Source: Rhizophagus clarus | Taxonomy: Eukaryota > Glomeromycota > Glomeromycetes > Glomerales > Glomeraceae | Length of the DNA: 64,000 nucleotides | Assembly (NCBI GenBank): GCA_015698045.1 | Contig: BLAL01000012.1 | Span: forward strand, 558,001-622,000 | Reading direction: 5' to 3' | Part shown: piece by piece, positions 30,440 to 41,239 of the stretch | Layout: each line of letters starts with the position of its first letter | How positions within the stretch are numbered: position 1 is the stretch's first letter | Notes under the pieces: model-generated | Seen by the model: only the letters and a program-made list of their open reading frames with translations | Told to the model about the DNA's origin: nothing | Database searches by the model: none | Position numbers and translations under genes: made by a program

Positions 30440-31870
30440 AAGGAGAAATGTTACTAGCAGATGCTTGTAAATACGGATATGAAATGGGTTTTTGTTGAAA
30501 TCATGTGAAGGAGGAGGAGGATGATGGTATAGGGATAATATGAATTATCATGCCCTATAAAAAATAAGTGTCTGGATAATGTCCGGAAAATGTCCAGAAA
30601 AATTATCTAAAATATTGTCCGGAAATTCTGGACACTGTGTATCCGGAAACTGTTCCGAAAACACTGCATTTTCGGGATATTAGGAAATTGTCCTGAAATT
30701 GTCCGGAAATGTATTTTCGTAAAATTTGCCACAAAAGATGATCAATGGATAGATGATCATCATTATTCCTTAACCCAAAATTTTTATATCATAGATATAT
30801 AGTATTTTTGCCTGCTCTGCAATTTTAATTAGTACGACAGAAAAGGTTTTGAATGTCAGTTTTGTGCTTTTTGCATTTTTTTACAAAATTAATTTATCCT
30901 TTTTTGGAAATAGTATCCAGAATTTGTCCTGAACTTTTTTATGTCCGGAATTTGTCTATCTGGTTTTTTACTATGTCCAGAATTTGTCCAGGTTTAACTG
31001 TCCAGAATTTGTCCAAAATTTTATACCAAACAAATACTGGACGAATTCTGGACAAAGTTAGGACATGTCAAAATTTTAAGTATCAGAAGTATGTCAGACA
31101 TGTACCAAAAAAGTGGACATTTTCCGGACACATCAGATTTATTCCGGACATTTTCCAGACATTTTTGATAACATTTCTGGACATTTATTTTTTATAGGGA
31201 TGTAGTGAAGGTGATGGTAACTAATAGGAATATTGTGGATGAATTACAGATTATCATTTGATTCTGATGTCTTTGTTGCAAAAATTTTATCATATAGCAA
31301 TTCATGTTTAAAAGCATCTGAAGATAATTGTTCAATTACTCAAGTTTATTTAGCTAAATGTCACTATGGAAATGTCTAGGATATTGTTATGAATTAGGTT
31401 TTGGAATTCAAAGTAATGTAAAAATAGTAGTTTTTTGGTATAAATAATGAAGTACAATAGCTCTTGCAGAACATTATTGTTTAGAAGAAAAAGGAGTTGA
31501 AAAAATGAAGTCAACGCATTTAAATATTATGAATAATGAATAATTAGCAAAAAAAGAAATTGCAGATGCACACAATTTCAGTTTTTGTTGGTACTGAAAA
31601 TCAACAATTAATGGAAATATTATTGCTAAAGCTAAATATATGAAGAATCATATTATATTTTTAAAAACAGCAGAAAACGGGTATAAAGTTGCACAACATA
31701 ATTTAAGTAAATGTTATAGGTGTAAGAGAAGATGAAAGAAAAGATTTTGAATTATTTAAAATTCAGGTCAATGTTATGATGAAAGAATTGGAACTGGATA
31801 ATAAAGTAAAGCGCATATTAATAATGTACAGTAGTAGTTGCTTATAAAGCTATAAAGGAAATTTTGTTGT
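30440..31870 (+). pseudogene. Decayed Sel1-repeat gene
   Basis: Short pieces in several frames match Sel1 repeats: near 30450 ADACKYGYEMG, and near 31375-31440 LGYCYELGFGIQSNVKI followed by FWYK. Many stops separate them. The inverted-repeat element at 30553-31199 sits between the first piece and the rest. It lies in the same orientation just downstream of the intact pseudokinase-Sel1 gene, so it is probably the remains of a tandem duplicate. Confidence 0.5.
30553..31199. mobile_element. Inverted-repeat element, family A copy 1 (647 bp)
   Basis: The ends are CCCTATAAAAAATAAGTGTC and, inverted, CCCTATAAAAAATAAATGTC. It is flanked by the direct repeat ATG (30550-30552 and 31200-31202), a 3-bp target duplication. 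The interior has many TGTCCGGA/TGTCCAGA motifs in both orientations. The only frames inside are repeat-derived. A second, nearly identical copy lies at 38442-39091. Confidence 0.85.
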
Positions 31871-33144
31871 TAAAGCTAATTCTTGAAGAAAATCAGTTTA
31901 TTAGTTTATTAGTTTATTATCAGTCTATTAGGATCATTCTGATTTTGACAGACTGTTATTTTTTGTCTTCAGACTGACGCAATAACCTAGTTATTTGGTT
32001 ATGGATCGTGTCATCTCTTCAAGGTGATCGATCGCTTCCCCTGTAAACTAATTAGAGTCAGAGCAAATTGTATAATAGATGGCATAATTTCTCTCCACTT
32101 TAATTTAAATATATTTTTTACTTAAAATGGTTGTTATTTTATAAATTATAATTAATATTATTATTTGGAAAAAAAAATAAAAAAAAGTGCTGTATTCAGT
32201 ATCGATGATTAATAAAAATTTTAGTAATCTTATTATTTAATTTCTGAAAGAGTTGAAGGTGGATTTTTGAATAAATTTAATTCAGAACTGAAGATTTGTT
32301 GTAAGTTTCCTATTAATAATTCCGTATCAAAAGTTTATACAAAAATATTTTTTATTTATGTAAAAAAGAAATTAGAAATTTTGATATAAGAAAATCGTGA
32401 AATTACGAGACACTGTCGAGTTAAAAAAATTTAATATATTCGACTGGCATCTTTACAATGCTACAATAAATTAATGGTAAGTTAAATGACTTTATTTTAC
32501 ACTTTTATTATTTAATAGTGTTATCACGGGACAATGTTCGAGACATGTGACACGCAAAAGAAATGATAATTCCTCAAAATTTTACTAGGAAACCTATTTC
32601 GTTACTCAAGAAAAATGTTTATATCTAATTGTGCATAAATACGTGTAATTTTTGTAGAATCTTTTGTCATAAAAGAGTACAGACAGAGTGCGGACATGTC
32701 CGGGACAGCTAAAAAAAGCTGCGGTCACCAAAAATGTACGACACTGCTTTTATAGATATGAAATCAAATCTGCTGAGACAAGTTTAGTGGAAAAAATTAA
32801 GCAACTTCACTAATGTAACAAAATCACGATACTTTAGTTACTCTTGTGATATATAGTGGTGAATGATTATTCTAGGGACCGAATTTACCCTTATTTTCAG
32901 TTGTTTTAAAAAATATTTTAGTCATAGAAAATCAAATATAAACATGAAATTTATTTTTATGAATAATATATTATATTTCATTGTAAGAACTTTTCGTTTT
33001 TATTTTATTTAGTATGAATATCAAGAAACAAGTATTATAAATTTGAAAATAAGTATTTTAATTTTTTGTTGCAACATTTATTTATAATTTGACACAAAAA
33101 GTTCAATAATAATTTCGATCGGTTTACATATATTACACAGTATA
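31871..33144. other. A+T-rich intergenic stretch
   Basis: No gene recognised. It contains GGACATGTCC near 32692, a motif shared with the GTCC-rich elements elsewhere in the window, but without terminal repeats here. Confidence 0.4.
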
Positions 33145-34080
33145 TTAAACCCTTTTTATGCACAATCCATATGGTCTAATAGAGTCTTCTCTTGGTGCAA
33201 GCCAATAAGTATTACGATGATGCTTGGTCAATCCTTCGGGGTTAATTCTGTTCTGAACAATAACCTTATATCTAATATTATTGTTTACAAATTCTTCAGC
33301 ATATTGTTCAGCAATATTGACAAAAGGAGTTGAATATATGCCTCTTCCATACATAAAGCGCCTTCCACTACTAAGCTGATAACCATTACTAGCAATAGAT
33401 TCAGCAAATGCTCTTTTTGTTCCATGGTAAGAAACTGGCCATTCGTTGTTATTGTCACCAACACTACCTAACCATGCCACATCATTTCCATACTTGCTAA
33501 CATTAAGGGCAATTCTTTTCCATCCATAAGGTCGTCTGTATAATTCCATTCCACGAATGAAAAATACTCCGTCATCACGCAGGTTTGTGAAGTCATAATC
33601 ACGTGATGGATCTAATAAATCTCCTCTAATAACAAAAAAACCATTACCCCCAACGATTTTGGACAAAACATGTATTGTACTACCTTTTTGAATGTTGTAA
33701 GATGATAGAGTTTTCTCATCAATTAATTGTTTACAATCAAATATAAGACGCATCGTTTTGATATCAGATCCGAGCGTTGCATTAATTACTTTTTTAAACT
33801 CAAAAACCGAGATACTTGGATCAACAAACATTGATTTACTATCCCCAGAAATAGGTTTGACGAAAATTTGAATTTGTTTGTTGTTACCACAAAAATTTTT
33901 TTTAGGAGGGTCAATATCTTCAGGTTCAATACGAGTTAAAGTCTTTTTATAAAAGGTATCAAGGTCTAAAATTTGAGAAGGATCAAATTTTGTTCCATTG
34001 GATATACACTCATCATACGTTTTTACGGGACTTTTGATTAAAGAAGAAATTGCTGAAGCGACAAGAGGTAATTGAGACAT
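33145..34080 (-). CDS. Ubiquitin-like / ADP-ribosyltransferase-like fusion protein, copy 1
   Basis: 311 aa, intronless, from ATG at 34080. The N-terminal 75 residues are unique (MSQLPLVASAISSLIKS). A close ubiquitin homologue follows: IQIFVKPISGD, then MRLIFDCKQLIDEKTLSSYN and IQKGSTIHVLSKIVGG. It aligns without gaps to the ubiquitin C-terminus and keeps the equivalents of Arg42, Ile44, Lys48, Lys63 and Gly75-Gly76. The C-terminal half resembles ADP-ribosyltransferase folds: RRPYGWKRIALNV, WPVSYHGT (catalytic-type His), GRGIYSTP (Tyr) and YKVIVQNRINPEG, ending IRPYGLCIKRV. The usual third-position Glu is not evident. It is one of three paralogues in 9 kb, closest to copy 3. Self-modification or release of the ubiquitin-like part at Gly-Gly is possible but unproven. 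Confidence 0.8.
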   Translation of the reverse strand: MSQLPLVASAISSLIKSPVKTYDECISNGTKFDPSQILDLDTFYKKTLTRIEPEDIDPPKKNFCGNNKQIQIFVKPISGDSKSMFVDPSISVFEFKKVINATLGSDIKTMRLIFDCKQLIDEKTLSSYNIQKGSTIHVLSKIVGGNGFFVIRGDLLDPSRDYDFTNLRDDGVFFIRGMELYRRPYGWKRIALNVSKYGNDVAWLGSVGDNNNEWPVSYHGTKRAFAESIASNGYQLSSGRRFMYGRGIYSTPFVNIAEQYAEEFVNNNIRYKVIVQNRINPEGLTKHHRNTYWLAPREDSIRPYGLCIKRV

Positions 34081-34340
34081 TCTTTTTGTTTTCTTATATT
34101 AATTTTTTCCTTTCTGTAATTTGACAAGTTGACATTATTTTTTTTTCCTTTATATAATTTGAACAAGTGAAATAATTTTCTAAATGCATAATTTTAAAAG
34201 TAAACTATTTTAGGTAAGCGAATTTGCGGTATAGTGAAATCACGAGAGAAAACTATTGAAATCTCATGCGAAACAGTCGTTCGTGCATATTCAAATACCC
34301 GATTTGGCCTTTCCTTTAAATTTGAAAGACGAGGCGTTCA
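34081..34340 (-). promoter_or_regulatory. Upstream region shared by fusion-gene copies 1 and 3
   Basis: A CT-rich leader (TTTTTTCC tracts) directly precedes the ATG, and about 200 bp upstream is a block containing TTCGTGCATATTCAAATACC (34281-34300). The same block in slightly changed form lies upstream of copy 3 (42420-42440, TTCGTGCATATACAAATACC). A TCACGAGAGAAAACTAT motif at 34240-34256 recurs upstream of copy 2 near 37525-37545. Conservation suggests shared promoter elements or recent duplication. Confidence 0.45.
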
Positions 34341-35528
34341 AAACGCCAATTGGATTTAATATCCGCAGTTAATGATCTTTCTCACATGCAAATGTTTTTT
34401 GAGAAATTCCGTAACAATAACACGGAAGAGATAAAGAAGGCTAGCAAGAAATCGAAGGCAAATCAAGTATAGCCTATGTCGAAAAAAAACTTGATGTTGA
34501 TCTGATTCGATCCACCGATCCGATACTAAAAAGTTTAAATTTTTTTCGTTTAAATTTCTTATTTAATGACGATCAAAAAGAAGTAAAAAATTAAAAAATT
34601 ATAAAAATTGATTTTTTATTTCATAATTATCTGGACTCTGGAGCGTAGCGAAGAACTTTCAAGTCTTTGTACTGTACTGTCTGTACAGCATTAGACAATT
34701 TTTGTATTATTAACTATTATTAACTCCTGCTTTGATGGAGTGGTATTAACACCGATGATCAATTTTTTGCCTGAATACATAGGTTAATCAACAAATATAT
34801 ACAACAATTACATATTTAAACATCATACGTTAATTTGATAAACATTGATAAACCTTTCTTTTGTTACTAAATTTATGTACCAAAAAAAAATCAAAAATGT
34901 ACTAAAGGGACATACTCTTAAAATGTTTGATAGACTTTTTTGTTACTAAATATGTAAAAAAAATTCAAAAATATACTAAAGGGTTCTTAATAATATATTC
35001 AAAGGCTCTTGTACGAGGCACAACAGATGTTTCTCTTTAAGGAATGAAATCGCAAGTAGAGAGGTAATTTCTTGGCATTTTTGGTCTTTTTTTTTCAGGA
35101 TGAATTTCTGGGTTGTATTCCTTGTTTGGTTTTAAAATTTAACCTTAATCGTATCTCTTGAACTTGGTTGTTATATTTGGATTTTAAGCGCCCTTTATTG
35201 TGTTTTCTTTTAATTCTTGTTCATTTGTTGGGATTTAATCACCTTTTATTGCTGTTTTATTATATTTTATTAATTTGGTTAACATTTACACCATTGCATA
35301 TCGTGCAATGTACATTAAAATATCAGAATTGTGATGTTCTAATTTTAATTTCATTCGATTAAAAATTTAAAGGATTATCTTGTAATTGGCCCGTGCAAGT
35401 GTAATAAAAAAACATCCCTTTTTTTATTATAAAAGATACAATATCTCATTTAGTAATTATAATGATGTAATAGTAAAAATTGATCGAATAAATGATGCGA
35501 TGGACTTTTAATGGTTTTCGTTTTTCTA
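34341..35528. other. A+T-rich intergenic stretch
   Basis: No gene recognised. Two short imperfect direct repeats with the sense ACTAAATNTATGTA near 34865-34990 are the only structure noted. Confidence 0.35.
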
Positions 35529-35962
35529 TGGTGGCTATCATCTATAAACGACAGTAATATTATGTGACTACAAGCTTTTATAAATTGTAAATTTAATAGT
35601 AAAAAGAAGAAATTAAACTAATAAAATGATAGAACAACGTGTATTGAACATTTCTATCGGTTTATTTTAATGAATTTAATAAGAATTTTAATTAATATTA
35701 CGGGTCAAAGTTTGATAATTATATAAAATTTCGGACTAATTTTCATGGAATTTTTGTGGATTTTACAAAAATTCCATGGAAATCCATAAAAATTCCATGT
35801 AATATGGCAAAAAAAATTTTGCCGTTTGCGCGGCAATTATCCACCTCTAAAAAATTTAATTTTTGTTATATTTTAACAAAATACTTTAAAAAATAGGTTA
35901 CATATATAAATAAATAAGATTGCGAATTTCGGACTATTGTCGTTTATAGGTGATAGCCACGA
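35529..35962. mobile_element. Tc1/mariner-like MITE (434 bp)
   Basis: The termini are TGGTGGCTATCATCTATAAA (left) and, inverted, TCGTGGCTATCACCTATAAA (right), matching for about 30 bp. They are flanked by TA on both sides (35527-35528 and 35963-35964), the target duplication of Tc1/mariner elements. The interior has a smaller inverted repeat around 35740-35800 and no gene. Confidence 0.65.
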
Positions 35963-36190
35963 TAGCATTATTAATTGTCCATATAAATCACCTTATCATG
36001 AGATACATCAGATATAGCACGTACAAGAATTGTGTACGGGTTATGTACTGTATTTTAAAACTTAACCATTATTGAATATGCGACAAGAACTAAAATAAAT
36101 TGAAGTTATTAGTTTATACTGATATGATACTAATATGATACTATAACTAAGATAAACGTTATCGTAAATTATAAAAAAGATAATATATAT

Positions 36191-36212
36191 ATATATATAT
36201 ATGTGTAAAATG
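36191..36212. repeat. (TA)n microsatellite
   Basis: About eleven TA units downstream of fusion-gene copy 2. Confidence 0.8.
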
Positions 36213-36306
36213 AAAAAATTGTTAAAAAAAATACTCTCTTTCAGATTCTGGGTTAATATACAGTACAACAAATAAAATTAAGATGTATTTAACAAACATA
36301 TTCCCT

Positions 36307-37302
36307 TCACACAATAATCATATTTATCCTACCACTCGCTCTCTTTATGCACAATCCATTTGGTCTAATATCCTCATCTCTTAGTGTAACCCAATACATA
36401 TCATTAATATACTTCTGCAATCCTACAGGGTTAACTCTATTCTGAAAAACAACTTTATATCTAACATTATTGTGGTCAAATTGTTTAGCAAAACCTTCAG
36501 CAATATTAATATCAGGAGATGAATATATTCCCTTTCCAAACAGAGAGCGTTTTACTTTACTAATTAGATAACCTTCTTTAGCAATAGAGTCAGCACATTC
36601 TTTCCTAGTTCCATGATAAGAAACCGGCCATTCGTGAGGATTGTTACCAACACGTCCCAACCATGTCTTATCATGTTCATACTTTCTAACGTTAAGGGCA
36701 ATTCTTTTCCATCCATAAGGTCGTTTGTATAATTCCATTCCACGAACGAAAGGCACTCCGAAATCATATAAATTTGTGAAGTCAAAATCATATGATGGAT
36801 CTAATAAATCTTTGGTGATGACGTAGAAATCAAAACCTCCAACGACTCGAGATAAAACTTGTATTGTACTACCTTTTTGGATCTTGTAAGATGCTAGAGT
36901 TTTGTCATCATTCAATTGTTTACCATCAAACATAAGACGCATTGCTTCGATATTAAATTCAAGCTTCGCACAAATTGCAATTTTAAACTTAAGAACTGTG
37001 ATACTTGGATCAACAAACATTGATCGAGTATCCCCAACAAGAGGTTTTATAAAAATTTGAATTTCTGACTTTTCAATATATCCAATTTCTTTAGGGGGAT
37101 CATTACATTTGAATTCAACGTCTTCAGGGGGATCGTTATCTTCGAATTCAATACGTGTTAAAGATCTTTTATGAATGGTATCAACATCTAAAATTTGAGA
37201 GGGGTTAATAGTCAATCCATTATTTACGCACTCATCATACGTTTTTACGGGACTATCAATTATAGTAGAAATTGCAGAAGCGACAAGTGGCAATTGAGAC
37301 AT
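36307..37302 (-). CDS. Ubiquitin-like / ADP-ribosyltransferase-like fusion protein, copy 2
   Basis: 331 aa from ATG at 37302, intronless. It has the same architecture as the copies at 33145 and 41240 but is the most diverged. An acidic stretch rich in DPPE/NDPPK repeats is inserted before the ubiquitin-like domain, and the C-terminus is 14 residues longer. The ubiquitin-like part keeps IQIFVKP, MRLIFDGKQLNDDKTLASYK and VLSRVVGG (Arg42, Lys48 and Gly-Gly equivalents). The ADP-ribosyltransferase-like part keeps KRPYGWKRIALNV, WPVSYHGT, GKGIYSSP and the Gln-Asn-Arg-Val strand, and ends near IRPNGLCIKRA, so the PYG of the other copies is PNG. The divergence suggests functional differentiation rather than decay. 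Confidence 0.8.
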   Translation of the reverse strand: MSQLPLVASAISTIIDSPVKTYDECVNNGLTINPSQILDVDTIHKRSLTRIEFEDNDPPEDVEFKCNDPPKEIGYIEKSEIQIFIKPLVGDTRSMFVDPSITVLKFKIAICAKLEFNIEAMRLMFDGKQLNDDKTLASYKIQKGSTIQVLSRVVGGFDFYVITKDLLDPSYDFDFTNLYDFGVPFVRGMELYKRPYGWKRIALNVRKYEHDKTWLGRVGNNPHEWPVSYHGTRKECADSIAKEGYLISKVKRSLFGKGIYSSPDINIAEGFAKQFDHNNVRYKVVFQNRVNPVGLQKYINDMYWVTLRDEDIRPNGLCIKRASGRINMIIV

Positions 37303-38063
37303 TTTTTTTTCGCATCTATACTTTTCATCGTAATCGATTTTATATATTTAATGAATTAAGTTAATGAAGTAATTCTGACGAAATAATATCATAATTATTT
37401 TCAGTTTGACGTAATGAATCATTAAATTGGCAAAACCAATTGTAGGTTTTAACGATGACTAAGGTAAACTTTTTGCTTGCATAGTGTGAAAAATAATTAT
37501 TATGATTTATTCTATTTAGTAAAAAAATCGTGAGAGAAAACTATAGTTACATTCCTGTCACAGCTGATTGGTAAAGGAAAATTTTATTTTAAAAAATTAG
37601 CTAGCCTTTTTATTGGTAGGATAATATGACATAATGCCATTAGAGGGATAGTCTAATTAATATTTAAGCTTAGCTGATGGGTTCATTATATAACTGATGG
37701 GTTACTTTATTGTCATTAGTATATAAAATTATTGAGACTTTTTCTGATCAGCCGATATGGAAACTGTCCCGATTTTAAACTGGCCAAATAAGGCAAGTTT
37801 ATAATTTCCGAGTCTATTATATTTAGATAAAATTTTAATTATTGAACACGTCAATTTGTATGATAACAAGCTTTCAGAAATAGTTCATAAAGAGATTAAT
37901 CTTTCATATGGAATATTGAATAGATCAACATCTAAAAGTTTATTACTTTGTGTTTTTTCGTAATGCAACAATATTAGGCCTTAGAAGAGAAGAGCATTCT
38001 TCTGTTAAGCTGATGATGGATTAAAAAAATGTATAGGTGGTGAATTTAATCTATGTATTTATT
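37303..38063. other. Intergenic region upstream of copy 2
   Basis: A promoter-like CGTGAGAGAAAACTAT block near 37529-37544 is shared with the upstream region of copy 1. The rest is A+T-rich without genes. Confidence 0.35.
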
Positions 38064-39384
38064 AATGTTCAGGCGAAACTGTTTTTTGATTGATGAAATT
38101 CTGAGAAATTATTCTGAACTGGCGAAACCTGACGAAATTTGCCAAAACTTCCAAAATTGGCGAAACTGGGTAAAATTTCCGTAACTTGGCGAAACCTCAA
38201 ACATATTGAAATTTAATATAACTTCTAAATTTATAGGTAAAATAAATAAAAATAAAACAAATCTTTTATTATTAAACGCTTTATCTTTGAATTTAAATCA
38301 GAAAACTATAACAACGTTATTTTTATTTACGATAATTGAACTACGTACAGTACGGTTAAGTCATGTGATCCAATTTTTTATATATCCGAGCAAATAATAA
38401 GACAATAAAATAAAACATAATTAAATTTATATTTTAGGTAACCCTATAAAAAATACGTGTCCGGATAATGTCCAGAAAATGTCCAGAAAAATTGTCTAAA
38501 TAATTGCCCGGAAATTCTGGACACTGTGTGTCCGGAAACTGTTCCGAAAACACTGCATTTCCGGGATATTAGGAATTTGTCCTGAAATTGTCCAGAAATG
38601 TATTTTTGTAAAATTTTGCCACAAAAGATGATCAATGGATAGATGATCATCATTATTCCTTAACCCAGAATTTTTATATCATAGATATATAGTATTTTTG
38701 CCTGCTCTGCAATTTTAATTAGTACGACAGAAAAGATTTTGAATGTCAGTTTTGTGCTTTTTGCATTTTTTTACAAAATTAATTTATCCTTTTTTGGAAA
38801 TAGTATCCAGAATTTGTCCTGAACTTTTTCATGTCCGGAATTTGTCTATCTGGTTTTTTTGCTATGTCCAGAATTTGTCCAGGTTTAACTGTCTGGAATT
38901 TGTCCAAAATTTTATACCGAACAAATACTGGATGAATTTTGGACAAAGTTAGGACATGTCAAAATTTTAAGTATCAGAAGTGTGTCAGACATGTACCAAA
39001 AAAGTGGACATTTTCCGGACACATCAGATTCATTCTGGACATTTTCCGGACATTTTTGATAACATTTTCCGGACATTTATTTTTTATAGGGTAATTTAAT
39101 TTATTTTATTTTAAACAGCAGTATCTAAAACCATCACAAATAGTAGAGAATTACTGTTCAAAAGAAAGGACTGCATGTATCTAACCTGATGACTATTCGT
39201 AATCAAAAGACAAATCATTTTTTGGCCAAGGACTAACGTGTTTTAGCTTTTTACACTTGGTTATAAAAAGTTATCTTTCAAATTACAGCCAATTAAAGTT
39301 TGACACATGACTTTTTTAATTTCGCCAGTTCGGAATTTGACACTTTGGCCAGAAAGTGAATTTCAGTTTCGCTTGAAACACTAG
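38064..39384. mobile_element. hAT-like MITE carrying a nested family A element
   Basis: The left end reads AATGTTCAGGCGAAACTG and the right end inverted reads CTAGTGTTTCAAGCGAAACTG. Flanks TATTTATT (38056-38063) and TATTTATC (39385-39392) form a near-perfect 8-bp duplication, as hAT transposases make. Repeats of TGGCGAAAC fill the left part. The 650-bp family A element is inserted inside. No transposase is present. Confidence 0.5.
38442..39091. mobile_element. Inverted-repeat element, family A copy 2 (650 bp)
   Basis: Same termini (CCCTATAAAAAATA) and near-identical interior as 30553-31199. The direct flank TAA occurs on both sides (38439-38441 and 39092-39094). It is nested within the hAT-like element 38064-39384, so family A moved later. 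Confidence 0.85.
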
Positions 39385-39392
39385 TATTTATC

Positions 39393-41239
39393 ATTCAAGA
39401 CAAATCAACCATAATTAAATAATCATGAAAAAGCAGTGGCAACAAATTTTTTAGCTAAGTCAGCAACATTATAAAAAGTTTATTAGTAATAAATCATTAA
39501 TTACTAATTTAAACATTTATGACTTTTGCAATTTAGAATTTTGTAATTTGGAAGGGTTAATCTCAAAATATTTTGTAAAAATAAGGACAAAAGGATACAA
39601 ATCTAGTTCTTATATAAATACAATAGCGCCCTTTCTTGAGTCTTTTCTTTATATTTCAATAAGTATATTCACATTTATGTGATGCTTCATTTAAGTCTCT
39701 AGTATTATTATTTAACAGGATTTGACGTTTTTAAATTTCATCGTATTAACTCGATTAATTTAAATAAATATTGGATTACAAAATTTCAGTTGATAATCTT
39801 AAATAAGCGGTCTATTTTCGTAATATTTTTTTCAAAGTATCATATTTATAGTTTGTTCAGTTCAATTTTACATAATTAGATCTGTAGAAACACGATAACA
39901 AAAAATCATAGTATAGTAAGATGAAATTAAACCGATCAAAATCACATAGATCTTCCTTTGTGATAAAATTTCGTTAACTCGGGTTATTAAGGTAGTTTGC
40001 TTATAAAACAACGTTAAAACTCACTTATTAGCAAACTACTTGGATAACTGAGAATTCACTGAGATTTAATTCCCCGAGATTTCCTCCAGAAATCACTAGC
40101 AATCGGCCCTTTTCTATAAAGTTATTCAGGAAATTCCGGGGTTTCCACATTTGCGAACCTGATTTCCTTAGGGGCGAAGGGTCGCACTAATTTTAAAATG
40201 GCGATAATTACATTAATGGAATGCTCGTTAATATGGAAGTCTTGGAATGCAGCAGTCATAGTAATTATTAAAAATAAAGACATGTCAAGAGAATTTAATG
40301 AACGTGAGCGGCTTTCATCATAAAGGCACTGTATAAAGAAATGCAATACATTATCATAACGGTTAAAGGAGTTTGGAGTTTTACATATAAAGTACTACTA
40401 CTGTATAGCCATCTTAAATTAAGATAAAATACTTTTTTTTTAGAAAATTTATTAATAAATCTGATAATTTTTACAGAATAAACAATTTTATTACGTTATT
40501 CTAAAACTTTAAGTGGCAGCAGCGACCTTAATCTAATAACACATGATTCCATCATTGAATTTTTAATTATTTTACCTTTCCATTTATTAAATAATCTCAA
40601 GATTTCATTTAAAAGATCATAAATTTAAAATTTAAAAGATGATAACAGACTTATAAAGTGGCCTTTGGCCAGTTTAAGCAACTGGACCTGACCTTTTCAT
40701 GATTATTTTATAATAAAGTGATTAAAATATGTGCATCACTAATCATAAAGAACGTATACAATAATGTAATTGATATCATGTTATGAATACTGTAATTTTA
40801 ATAAATTTTATATCTTAATTCGTTGAGAAAGTAGATAAATCTCTTCTCACATTTCCTATTTTGAATTCATTTTAAGTTGTTTTGCTACAGAAGATAGAAT
40901 ATGCCGGTAATTATGATTTTAAATTTTACTCATAAGAAGAAGAATATAATACAAGTTCATTAAAAGAAAACATTCATTATTTTCACAATTTAAAATCATT
41001 GATTAAGCGTAATTTAATCAAGTAATAATTAGGGTAATAAGACAATATTTTGATGATAAATTATTATCATTTAATATTGAAATTGTTTTTTAAGGGTTTA
41101 TTCTGTGTTCTTAAGTTTTTAGAATTTTAAAAATGGTCATTACTACCCAGCGCCACCATTAAATATTACATAGACAAAAAAACATAATAAAATATTATAG
41201 TTTATTAGCTCAAAATGATTTTTATTCTGTCACAGCTAG
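39393..41239. other. Intergenic; one short coding-like frame
   Basis: A+T-rich except about 40050-40350, where a minus-strand frame (40122-40346) reads RSRSLNSLDMSLFLIITMTA and on to FANVETPEFPE before a stop. Composition is coding-like but there is no recognised family and no clear exon signals. It may be a duplicated exon fragment. Confidence 0.3.

Noticed and set aside
30853-31197. 114-codon frame inside family A copy 1, with a shorter version in copy 2
   Set aside because: It reads through TGTCCGGA-type repeats; the frame is not kept between the two copies, so it is not a transposase.
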